Origin: VAXT01 sp963698015
GTDB taxonomy: Bacteria > Actinomycetota > Thermoleophilia > Gaiellales > Gaiellaceae
NCBI GenBank assembly: GCA_963698015.1
Contig: OY969109.1
Location: forward strand, 1,116,001 to 1,180,000
DNA: 64,000 bases
Direction of reading: 5' to 3'
Both the position numbers and the translations under genes were made by a program. Shown here piece by piece: positions 16,891 to 23,949 of this stretch (position 1 is the stretch's first letter; each line of letters opens with the position of its first letter). The notes beneath the pieces were generated by a model. It had not been told where the DNA came from and ran no database searches. It was given only the letters and a program-made list of their open reading frames with translations.

Positions 16891-18567
16891 TCACGCGGCG
16901 CGGGGAAGGCGCCTACGACTGAGTTGCTCGGCGATCCGCTCGGCATCGAGCGGCAGCGCGGTCAGCTCCGGTGGCGGGCGGCGAATGAAGCCGCGGAGGA
17001 GCATGAGGTCTTCCGCCTGGGCGGCGGTCAGCGCGTCGTCGAGCTCCTGAGCGGATCGGCAGAGCGAGATTCCCGCCTCGATCTCGAGCCGTGCGCCGGC
17101 ACCGGGCGCGAGCGAGCGGACCGTTCGAATCGCTCCTCCGGACACGAAGAAAGCCTTGTGCCAGCCGGGCTCGACCGCGGGCGCGATCAGGCAGAGCTCG
17201 AGGCGCCGCAGCCGGTCGAGCCGGCGCAGGCGCTCGACGATCTTCTCCAGCGCCTCGATCCGGTCACGCAACCGCGCCGCCTCCTCGTAGCGCTGGCTCT
17301 CGGACAGATGGTCGAGCCGTTCGCGAAGGCGCGGCAGCGGACCTTCCTGGAGCAGGCCGTCGAGCTCCGCGTCCGTGCACGAGGCAAGCGCGCGCGCGGC
17401 GAGGGAGGCCTGCCGCCGGGAGCCGATCGGCCCGAGCGGCCCCGGGTTCTTGGAGACGACGAACTCGTCGCCGCGGCGCCGCAGGTAGACGCCCTGCTCC
17501 CTGCGGCGCCCGCGCGAGTTCGCCGGCGGCTCCAGCTCTCGAATCAGGCGCAGCTCCTCGAGCGCAGCCTCGAGCTCGGAGCCGAGCACGCGCCACTCGA
17601 TCCGCGTCAACGCGAGCAAGGCCGCCTCGACCGACGGCCGCTGGCGGTCGCTCCGAAAGTACGACCGGAGCCGTGCGCGCAGGTCACGGGCGCGCCCGAC
17701 GTAGAGCACCTGGTCGTGCCGGTCGCGGAACAGGTACACGCCCGGCCTGCTCGGGGCGCCGCGGGCCAGGAGCCGTTTGCCGTGAACTTTGCGCTTGCGC
17801 GGCGCGGCCAGGGCACGCAGCTCCGACAGGGTCCTCGCGCCGCGCTCCTGGGCGAGCCCGATCAGGTGCACGAGCACCTGCGCAGTCGCCTCGGCGTCGG
17901 GCAGCGCACGGTGACAGGGCTGCGTCGGAACGCCGAAGAAGTGTGCGAGCGAGGCCAGCCCCACGCGGCGAAGACGGCCTTCGAGCAGGCGGCGCGCGAG
18001 CGCGGCCGTGCAGAGCGGAGGCTCGGACAGCCGCCGGTTCCCCAGCTGCTGCTCGAGGAACCTCTGATCGAACCGCGCGTTGTGCGCCACGAGCAGCTCG
18101 TCGCCCGCGAACGCGAGGAAGCGGCGGAGCACGCTCGAGATCGACGGCGCGCCTCGGAGCTCCTGCTCGCGCAGGCCGGTCAGCCGCGCGATCGGCTCCG
18201 GGAGCGCGACCCGCGGGTTGACGAGCGACTGGAACGAGCCCACGAGCTCGAGCCCCCGCACGCGCACCGCGCCGATCTCGCAGATCTGGTCGCGTCCGGC
18301 CGCGAGCCCCGTGGTCTCGAGGTCGAAGACGACGAGCTCGGCTTCCTCGAGCAGCGGATCCGGGCGGCCGCCGACGAGGGAGATCGTGGTGCCCGTGCAG
18401 ACGACGCGGCTGTCACCCGCGGTGACCTCTTCGAGCAGCGATCGGGCCAGGCCGTCGGGAATCGAGGTCGTGGCGAAGAGCGCGCGAGCCGCCTCGACGA
18501 CGGACAGCGTCCCGCGCTCCTCGAGCGTGTCCACGAGCCGGTCGAGTGCGTCGAGCGCGAGCTGCAC
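16891..18567 (-). CDS. DEDDh exonuclease fused to a UvrC-like GIY-YIG nuclease domain
   Basis: A DNA-repair nuclease joining a DNA polymerase III epsilon-like 3'-5' exonuclease to the N-terminal half of UvrC. Exo motifs are FDLETTG, HNARFD and HRALPDAEAT; the GIY-YIG part begins PGVYLFRDRHDQVLYVG; a UVR-like segment (SQRYEEAARLRDRIEAL) lies further on. The RNase-H-like and HhH parts of full UvrC are missing. Mycobacteria encode a similar fusion. A LexA box at 18582-18595 overlaps the in-frame ATG 18588, so I prefer GTG 18567 just downstream; ATG 18588 and TTG 18603 are alternatives. It lies next to SOS-boxed dinB. Confidence 0.88.
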   Translation of the reverse strand: MQLALDALDRLVDTLEERGTLSVVEAARALFATTSIPDGLARSLLEEVTAGDSRVVCTGTTISLVGGRPDPLLEEAELVVFDLETTGLAAGRDQICEIGAVRVRGLELVGSFQSLVNPRVALPEPIARLTGLREQELRGAPSISSVLRRFLAFAGDELLVAHNARFDQRFLEQQLGNRRLSEPPLCTAALARRLLEGRLRRVGLASLAHFFGVPTQPCHRALPDAEATAQVLVHLIGLAQERGARTLSELRALAAPRKRKVHGKRLLARGAPSRPGVYLFRDRHDQVLYVGRARDLRARLRSYFRSDRQRPSVEAALLALTRIEWRVLGSELEAALEELRLIRELEPPANSRGRRREQGVYLRRRGDEFVVSKNPGPLGPIGSRRQASLAARALASCTDAELDGLLQEGPLPRLRERLDHLSESQRYEEAARLRDRIEALEKIVERLRRLDRLRRLELCLIAPAVEPGWHKAFFVSGGAIRTVRSLAPGAGARLEIEAGISLCRSAQELDDALTAAQAEDLMLLRGFIRRPPPELTALPLDAERIAEQLSRRRLPRAA

Positions 18568-18581
18568 CCGACAGATGAAAG

Positions 18582-18595
18582 CGAACATACGTTCG
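18582..18595. promoter_or_regulatory. LexA (SOS) box of the exonuclease/GIY-YIG gene
   Basis: CGAACATACGTTCG is an almost perfect palindrome that fits the actinobacterial/Gram-positive SOS consensus CGAAC-N4-GTTCG. It lies at the 5' end of the gene on the minus strand, where LexA would block transcription start. Confidence 0.8.
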
Positions 18596-18610
18596 TCTTG
18601 CAACCTCGGA

Positions 18611-19792
18611 TCAGTCCGGGAGCAGTGGAATCGCCAGCCCCTGACGCCGCCCGAGCAGCACGGCCCGGGTGATCGCCGCCGATCCGAACCGCACCCGCAC
18701 CTCGTCGAGCGCGGCGTCGAGCGTGTCGCTCCAGGATCCGTCGAGCGGCAGCCGCAGCTGGCCGAGATCGTCGTCGAGGTTGCTGATCGAGACGCCGACG
18801 AGCGTGATCCCCTGGCGTTCGATCAGCGGCAGGGCGATCTCGAGCAGCTCCCGGGCCGCGACGAGAACCGTCCGCGTGTTCGAGGTCGCGTACGGCAGCG
18901 TCTGAGAGCGGGTGGCGCGTGACGAGTCGTCGAATCGGAGGCGGAGGACGACGGTGCGACCGAGCCGGTCCGAGGCGCGCATCCGACGCGTGACGCGCTC
19001 GACGAGGCCGATCAGCGACGTGTCGACCTCGGCGAGCGAGGTCGGTCTCCAGCCGAGGGCGCGCTGCGCTCCCATCGAGCGGCGTCGCCTCCGAGCCTGC
19101 ACAGGCCGCGGGTCGCGGTTGTGGGCGAGCGCGTGCAGGTGACGTCCGGCGGCACGGCCGAGCAGCGTGACGAGAGCGTTCTCCGGGAGCTCGGCGACCT
19201 GGCGGACGGTGGTGATCCCGGCGTCGTTGAGCCTCCTCGCGGTGACACGGCCGACGCCCCAGAGCCGCTCGACCGGAAGCGGGTGGAAGAACTCGAGCTC
19301 GCGGTCCGGCGGCACGAGCAGCAGGCCGTCCGGCTTCGCCACGCCGCTCGCGACCTTGGCCAGGAACTTCGTGCGAGCGATCCCGACGGTGATCGGCAGC
19401 CCGACCCGCTCGCGGACTTCCTTTCGGAGCCGCTCGGCGATCTCGATTGGCGAGCCCGAGAGCCGGCGCAGCCCCCGGACGTCGAGGAACGCCTCGTCGA
19501 TCGACAGCCCTTCGACGAGGGGCGTCGTGTCGTCGAAGACCCGGTACACGGCCTTGCTCGCCTCGGAGTAGGCGGCCATGCGCGGCGGGACGACGATCGC
19601 TCCCGGGCAGAGCCGAAGCGCGCGGCGCACGCCCATCGCGGTCTGCACACCGCGTGCCTTCGCCTGGTAGCTCGGACAGAGCACGACGCCCGCGCCGACG
19701 ATGACAGGCCGACCGCGGAGCTCAGGCCGGTCGCGCTGCTCGACGGCAGCGAAGAACGCGTCCACGTCGGCGTGCAGGATCGTCGCGTCCAT
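18611..19792 (-). CDS. dinB: Y-family DNA polymerase IV
   Basis: A translesion polymerase of 393 residues. Catalytic acidic residues are in LHADVDAFFAAVE (start) and SIDEAFLD; the steric-gate and fingers segment is PSYQAKARGVQTAMG; the helix-hairpin-helix thumb is LWGVGRVTARRL; the little-finger domain follows. Near the C-terminus GQLRLPLD resembles a sliding-clamp binding motif. ATG 19792 begins the family domain exactly; an ATG at 19804 lies inside the LexA box and is unlikely. Induction by DNA damage is expected from the box at 19798-19811. Confidence 0.93.
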   Translation of the reverse strand: MDATILHADVDAFFAAVEQRDRPELRGRPVIVGAGVVLCPSYQAKARGVQTAMGVRRALRLCPGAIVVPPRMAAYSEASKAVYRVFDDTTPLVEGLSIDEAFLDVRGLRRLSGSPIEIAERLRKEVRERVGLPITVGIARTKFLAKVASGVAKPDGLLLVPPDRELEFFHPLPVERLWGVGRVTARRLNDAGITTVRQVAELPENALVTLLGRAAGRHLHALAHNRDPRPVQARRRRRSMGAQRALGWRPTSLAEVDTSLIGLVERVTRRMRASDRLGRTVVLRLRFDDSSRATRSQTLPYATSNTRTVLVAARELLEIALPLIERQGITLVGVSISNLDDDLGQLRLPLDGSWSDTLDAALDEVRVRFGSAAITRAVLLGRRQGLAIPLLPD

Positions 19793-19797
19793 CTGCA

Positions 19798-19811
19798 CGA
19801 ACATATGTTCG
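19798..19811. promoter_or_regulatory. LexA (SOS) box of dinB
   Basis: CGAACATATGTTCG is a perfect 14-bp palindrome matching the SOS consensus, ending six bases before the dinB start. A further half-site-like ACAGATGTTCC follows at 19813-19823. Its closeness to the start codon suggests a very short leader. Confidence 0.85.
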
Positions 19812-19823
19812 CACAGATGTTCC

Positions 19824-20231
19824 CTACGTGAGCTGGACGATCACGACGACGAACGCGATCACGATCAGGATTCCCAGCGCCGCGAAGCTCCCGAGGACGA
19901 GCTTCACCTTCCGCAGCACGATCGCCCAGGCGACCCAGGACAGGAGCTCGGACGCGAGTCGCGCGCGCTGGAACCAGATGCTCGAGATCCCGAGCCGGGC
20001 GAGCAGTCGGCCGATCGGGCTCGCCTCGAAGCGCGCCAGCTCGGCGGCACGCACGCGCTCCTGCCAGCGCACCGCCATCTCCTTCGCCTCGCGCCTGGCC
20101 GCGCGCCGGTAGAGCGGGAGGCTCTTCCGCCGGGTCTGCCAGTACGCGAGCGAGTCGCGTGCATCGTCGAGCGGCGGCGGCGCGAGCATTTGCTCGATCA
20201 ACAGTAGGTCCTGGTCTCGCACGGCGGGCAT
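19824..20231 (-). CDS. hypothetical membrane-anchored protein, 135 aa
   Basis: The N-terminal two thirds are charged and helical (YWQTRRKSLPLYRRAARREA, WQERVRAAELARFEA) and may form a coiled coil. The C-terminal 25 residues are a strong membrane helix (LGSFAALGILIVIAFVVVIV) with an amphipathic stretch before it. There is no signal peptide, so it is likely tail-anchored with its helical part in the cytosol. I do not recognise a family. It ends 13 bases upstream of the dinB LexA box. Confidence 0.65.
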   Translation of the reverse strand: MPAVRDQDLLLIEQMLAPPPLDDARDSLAYWQTRRKSLPLYRRAARREAKEMAVRWQERVRAAELARFEASPIGRLLARLGISSIWFQRARLASELLSWVAWAIVLRKVKLVLGSFAALGILIVIAFVVVIVQLT

Positions 20232-20283
20232 CGGCGACGCCAGTGTAGCCCCGCCCGAGCGAACCGCCGATCCCGCGGCGGCG

Positions 20284-21087
20284 TCAACTTGCGCGTCGGA
20301 GCTGCTCTTCGACCTGACGGTAAGCGGACGACTCCGGCGGAAGCTTGTCGAGGGCTGCGTTGAGGAGGCTGTCGGCGTCTTCGTCGCGGCCCTGGCGGCG
20401 GCGGACGACGGCGAGGTTTGCGATCACCTGTCCCTCGTGTTCCTCGTCGCCGAGCTCCCTCAGAAGGACGAGCGCCTCCTCGAACTGCTCGACTGCCAGA
20501 GCGACGCGGCCGGTATGAACGAGAGCAAGAGCCAGGTTGTTGCGCGTCAGCGCCTCGGCCCGCCGGTCACCAAGCTCACGGACGATCTCGAGCGCGGCCA
20601 GATGCTGCTCGGCCGCTTGTTCGCGATCGCCTTCCCGTCGAAGCTGCGCCCCGAGCTCATTGAGCCGACGCGCTTCGCGGTGCAGGTCGGCGCCGGTTGG
20701 TTCCCTCTGACGAACCTCGACGACGGCCCTGGCTCGCTGAGACGCGATGTTCGAGAAGCGCTGCCGGTGCTGGTCGAGGTCGAGCTCACCGAGCCGCGCC
20801 TTGAGCGCGCGGAAAGCCCTCTCGATCGACAGGAGGGCACCTCGCAGTCCTTGGCCCAGTCCGTAGCGGCGCACGAGCCAGCGTCCCGCCGCCACGGCGC
20901 CTCCGACGAGCAAGAGGGTAAGGGAAGCGACCAGGACGATGCTGAACCCGAGGGCCGCCAGCATTCCGGCCAGCAGGAACCAGATTCCGGTGAAGGCGAG
21001 AACGCGCCTGCGCAGCTGCTCGGGGTCGGCTGACCGCTCGAACGGTCGAGGCCAGGACTGTGGATACGTACGAGCTCGTGGGCTCAC
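20284..21087 (-). CDS. membrane protein with C-terminal TPR repeats
   Basis: A 267-residue protein. Residues about 25-70 contain two closely spaced membrane helices (FTGIWFLLAGMLAALGFSIV, LVASLTLLLVGGAVAAG), then a charged helical linker and about three tetratricopeptide repeats (LGAQLRREGDREQAAEQHL, NNLALALVHTGRVALAVEQF, NLAVVRRRQGRDEDADSLL). TPRs mediate protein-protein contacts; the partner is unknown. GTG 21087 is set by AGGAGG seven bases upstream, so a longer in-frame extension to 21225 is unlikely. Confidence 0.75.
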   Translation of the reverse strand: MSPRARTYPQSWPRPFERSADPEQLRRRVLAFTGIWFLLAGMLAALGFSIVLVASLTLLLVGGAVAAGRWLVRRYGLGQGLRGALLSIERAFRALKARLGELDLDQHRQRFSNIASQRARAVVEVRQREPTGADLHREARRLNELGAQLRREGDREQAAEQHLAALEIVRELGDRRAEALTRNNLALALVHTGRVALAVEQFEEALVLLRELGDEEHEGQVIANLAVVRRRQGRDEDADSLLNAALDKLPPESSAYRQVEEQLRRAS

Positions 21088-21274
21088 CGTGGTTCCTCCT
21101 TCCGAGCCACGAGTTTTCGCCGCAGTCAGCGAGGTTCCTCCCAAGCGGCCGTCGCAAGCAACGTGCGCCGGCTCACGACAGCAACTCGATTCCGCTGGTC
21201 TACGACCCCTCTCGTCAATCGTCACGCGCTCGGGTTGGGAGTACGGTGTGGTCGGAAGAAGGGAGAGTCAAGAC

Positions 21275-22804
21275 ATGCCGAGCCACGAGGACATCGACGA
21301 ACGGCTTCACGACGAGGAACTAGCTCACGGGAGAGCACCCGCTGCGACATCCGCTCCAGCCGTCGACGATTCTGCGGCTGAGGGTTCGTCGACGCAGGCG
21401 GCGAAGGTGGTGCCGCATTTCACGCGTGCGGAGCGGGCTGCGCGGGGGAAGGCGGCGCGGGCGGAGGTCCCGCGTTCCGCACAGGGAGAGATCGATTTCG
21501 CGAAGCGTCGCGACCCGGTCGCCCTGCTCGAGGAGCAGGCCGTCTCGCGCGTGCCCGAGCTGGTGCCGATCCGCTACGGCCGCATGTTGGCGTCCCCGTT
21601 TGCCTTCTACCGCGGCGGCGCACTGATCATGGCGGCGGACCTGGCGCGAACACCGACCTCGGGCCTTCGCGTGCAGTCGTGCGGTGATGCCCACTTGTCG
21701 AACTTCGGGGTGTTCGGCTCGCCGGAGCGGAACCTCGTCTTCGACATCAACGACTTCGACGAGACCGCACCCGGTCCCTGGGAGTGGGACCTGAAGCGGC
21801 TGGCGGCGAGCTTCGCGATCGGCGGGCGCGAGAACGGCTTCTCCGGGAAGGAGCGACGCGCGGTCGTGCTCGACACCGTCCGCTCCTACCGGGAGGCGAT
21901 GCACGCCTTCGCACGGATGCGCGACCTCGAGCTCTGGTACTCGCACCTGTCGGTCGAGCGGGCCGTCGCGGAGTTCACCGCCGGCCTCGACCCGAAGCGG
22001 GTGAAGAAGGCCGAAGCCGACATCGAGAAGTCACGCACGAAGGACAGCATGCAGGCCTTCGAGAAGCTGACGCACCTCGTCGACGGCGAGCCTCGGATCA
22101 TCAGCGACCCGCCGCTGATCGTGCCGATCGAGGAGCTCCTCCCCGAGCACATCGAGCAAGACGCCGTCCAGGACGAGATGCGCAACCTCATCCGCTCCTA
22201 CCGGCGGACGCTCGAGACCGACCGCCGCCACCTGCTCGAGCAGTTCCGGTTCGTCCACCTCGCCCGTAAGGTGGTCGGGGTCGGCAGCGTCGGCACCCGC
22301 GCCTGGATCGTGCTCTTCCTCGGCATCGACGAGCAAGACCCGCTGTTTCTGCAGGTCAAGGAGGCGCAGCCGTCGGTGCTGGAGCAATTCGTCGGCAAGA
22401 GCGAGTACAAGAACAGCGGCCGGCGGGTCGTCGCCGGCCAACGCCTGATGCAGGCCACGAGCGACATCTTCCTCGGCTGGCAGCACGTCAGCGCTGGCCT
22501 CGACGGCCAGGAACGCGACTTCTACGTACGCCAGCTCAAGGACTGGAAGGGCTCGTTCGCCTTGGAAGCAGCCGTCCCCGCGGGCGCGGCCGCGTACGGG
22601 AAAACGTGCGGCTGGACACTCGCCCGCGCCCATGCCCGCTCGGGCGACCGGGTCGCGATCGCCTCCTACCTCGGCAAATCAGACGTCTTCGACAAGGCGA
22701 TCACCGCCTTCTCCGAAACCTACGCCGACCAGAACGAACGCGACTACAACGCACTGAAGGACGCCGTCAGCGAAGGCCGGGTCACTGCCCAAACAGGCCT
22801 CTGA
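21275..22804 (+). CDS. DUF2252 family protein (copy 1)
   Basis: A 509-residue cytosolic protein of the DUF2252 family, which has a kinase-like fold and no established reaction. Family hallmarks are VPELVPIRYGRMLASPFAF, CGDAHLSNFG, FDINDFDETAPGPWEWDLKR, VDGEPRI and ARKVVGVGSVGTRAWIVL. The first 60 residues are variable and charged. ATG 21275 has GGGAG nine bases upstream; longer in-frame extensions lack similarity. A paralogue lies at 30816-32507 inside the tRNA-linked island. The aquaporin gene follows 59 bp downstream on the same strand and may be cotranscribed. Confidence 0.85.
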   Translation: MPSHEDIDERLHDEELAHGRAPAATSAPAVDDSAAEGSSTQAAKVVPHFTRAERAARGKAARAEVPRSAQGEIDFAKRRDPVALLEEQAVSRVPELVPIRYGRMLASPFAFYRGGALIMAADLARTPTSGLRVQSCGDAHLSNFGVFGSPERNLVFDINDFDETAPGPWEWDLKRLAASFAIGGRENGFSGKERRAVVLDTVRSYREAMHAFARMRDLELWYSHLSVERAVAEFTAGLDPKRVKKAEADIEKSRTKDSMQAFEKLTHLVDGEPRIISDPPLIVPIEELLPEHIEQDAVQDEMRNLIRSYRRTLETDRRHLLEQFRFVHLARKVVGVGSVGTRAWIVLFLGIDEQDPLFLQVKEAQPSVLEQFVGKSEYKNSGRRVVAGQRLMQATSDIFLGWQHVSAGLDGQERDFYVRQLKDWKGSFALEAAVPAGAAAYGKTCGWTLARAHARSGDRVAIASYLGKSDVFDKAITAFSETYADQNERDYNALKDAVSEGRVTAQTGL

Positions 22805-22863
22805 CCCGCGGCCAGTGGACAGCGAGGGAAGTCGTTCAGACCAAACGGGAAGGAGACGGGTTC

Positions 22864-23682
22864 ATGGAAGAGCAGTCGCCGTCGGGCGTGTCCCCGGTGC
22901 TGGCGTATCTCGATCGCGAGGTCGTCCAATCACTGAAGGACTTCAAGGATCCGAGCCAGGAGTGGCGCCGGCTCTTCTCGGAGCTTCTGGGCACGTTCTT
23001 CCTCGTGCTCGTCGCCGCAGGTGGCGGGATGATGGGCCAGGCGTTCCCGGACACGATCAGCCGCACCGCCGCGGTCGTCGCGCCCGGGCTGATGGTGATG
23101 GCGATCATCCTGTTCATGGGCAAGGTCTCCGGCGCGCACCTCAATCCCGCCGTCAGCGTCGCGTTCTCGCTCCGTGGCGACTTCCCCTGGCGTCGCGTGC
23201 CGGGGTACATCGTCGTGCAGCTGATCGGCGCGACGCTCGCAGCGCTCTTCCTGCACGCCGTGGTCAACGTCTCCGCGACGTACGGCTCGAACTACCCGGC
23301 GGCGGGTTATTCGGGAGGCAGCGCATTCCTGATGGAGGCGGTTCTGACGCTCGGGCTCGTCAGCGTGATACTCGGCACTGCTTCCGGCGCGCAGAACGTG
23401 GGTCTCTTCGGCGCGATCGGGGTGGGCGCCTACATCGCGCTTGCCGGCCTGTGGGGAAGCCCGATCTCCGGCGCGTCGATGAATCCGGCTCGCACCTTCG
23501 GCCCGGATCTCGTCGGAACCGACTTCACGAGCTACTGGGTCTACGTCGCCGGCCCGCTCGTCGGCGCAGTGGTCGCGGTGGGAGCGGCCTGGGTGCTTCG
23601 CGGAGCCGGCGGAGGGCGCGCCGGCTCGGCTGCCGCACAGGGAGAGCTGTTCACCGAGGTCGAGCGCCCGGAGAAGGATTGA
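22864..23682 (+). CDS. MIP-family channel (aquaporin/glycerol facilitator)
   Basis: A 272-residue channel with six membrane helices and both NPA half-helices: HLNPAVSVAF near residue 97 and SMNPARTFGP near 207. The residue spacing and the Ala/Thr/Arg around the second NPA look more aquaporin-like than GlpF-like, but I cannot fix the permeant. A cytosolic N-terminal extension of about 40 residues (ending KDFKDPSQEWRRLFSE) is longer than usual. AAGGAG precedes ATG 22864. A hairpin at 23703-23739 probably terminates the transcript, just before the att-like repeat. Confidence 0.88.
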   Translation: MEEQSPSGVSPVLAYLDREVVQSLKDFKDPSQEWRRLFSELLGTFFLVLVAAGGGMMGQAFPDTISRTAAVVAPGLMVMAIILFMGKVSGAHLNPAVSVAFSLRGDFPWRRVPGYIVVQLIGATLAALFLHAVVNVSATYGSNYPAAGYSGGSAFLMEAVLTLGLVSVILGTASGAQNVGLFGAIGVGAYIALAGLWGSPISGASMNPARTFGPDLVGTDFTSYWVYVAGPLVGAVVAVGAAWVLRGAGGGRAGSAAAQGELFTEVERPEKD

Positions 23683-23702
23683 GACGGCCCCCGGGGCAGG
23701 AG

Positions 23703-23739
23703 CCGCGATCCGGGATCGCGCTTCGCGCCGGGATCGCGG
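23703..23739 (+). terminator. hairpin after the aquaporin gene
   Basis: CCGCGATCC (23703-23711) pairs with GGATCGCGG (23731-23739), nine perfect base pairs with a GC-rich loop that can extend the stem. No T-run follows, as is common in high-GC actinobacterial terminators. Confidence 0.5.
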
Positions 23740-23787
23740 CGCCCTTGAGTCGGATTGCGAGAGGAGAGAAACGAGCTGGATAAAGGC

Positions 23788-23836
23788 TTTGAGAGTGCCC
23801 CCGGCATGAATCGAACATGCGCACGCGGTTTAGGAA
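23788..23836 (+). repeat. tRNA-Arg 3'-end direct repeat, copy A (att-like)
   Basis: Forty-nine bases here are identical to 38168-38216, which is the 3' half of the intact tRNA-Arg(CCT) gene plus its downstream flank. Weaker similarity continues to the left (GGATA.AG.G before TTTGAGAG). The copy lacks the 5' half of a tRNA and cannot be a gene. It marks the distal edge of an element inserted at the tRNA. Confidence 0.85.
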
Positions 23837-23949
23837 CCAGCTTGCCGAAACGCCAGTTGCAGGGAAAGCAAGCCTCTTGGCCACCTGCGCGCCAGAAAAT
23901 GCGCCAGCGCTCTAGCGAAGCTGCGCGGCTGGCCCCATCATTCAGGCGA

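Noticed and set aside
21088..21225. Longer start for the TPR protein at 21225.
   Set aside because: AGGAGG directly before GTG 21087 and lack of any domain in the extension favour the shorter protein.
23788..23836. Possible additional tRNA genes at 23788 and 26411.
   Set aside because: Only the 3' half of the tRNA is present; there is no acceptor 5' strand or D-arm, so they are recombination footprints.
23755..23949. Longer start for the cyclase/ATPase gene that would include att copy A.
   Set aside because: The added residues read through tRNA-derived sequence and have no family match; ATG 23950 starts just before the cyclase domain.
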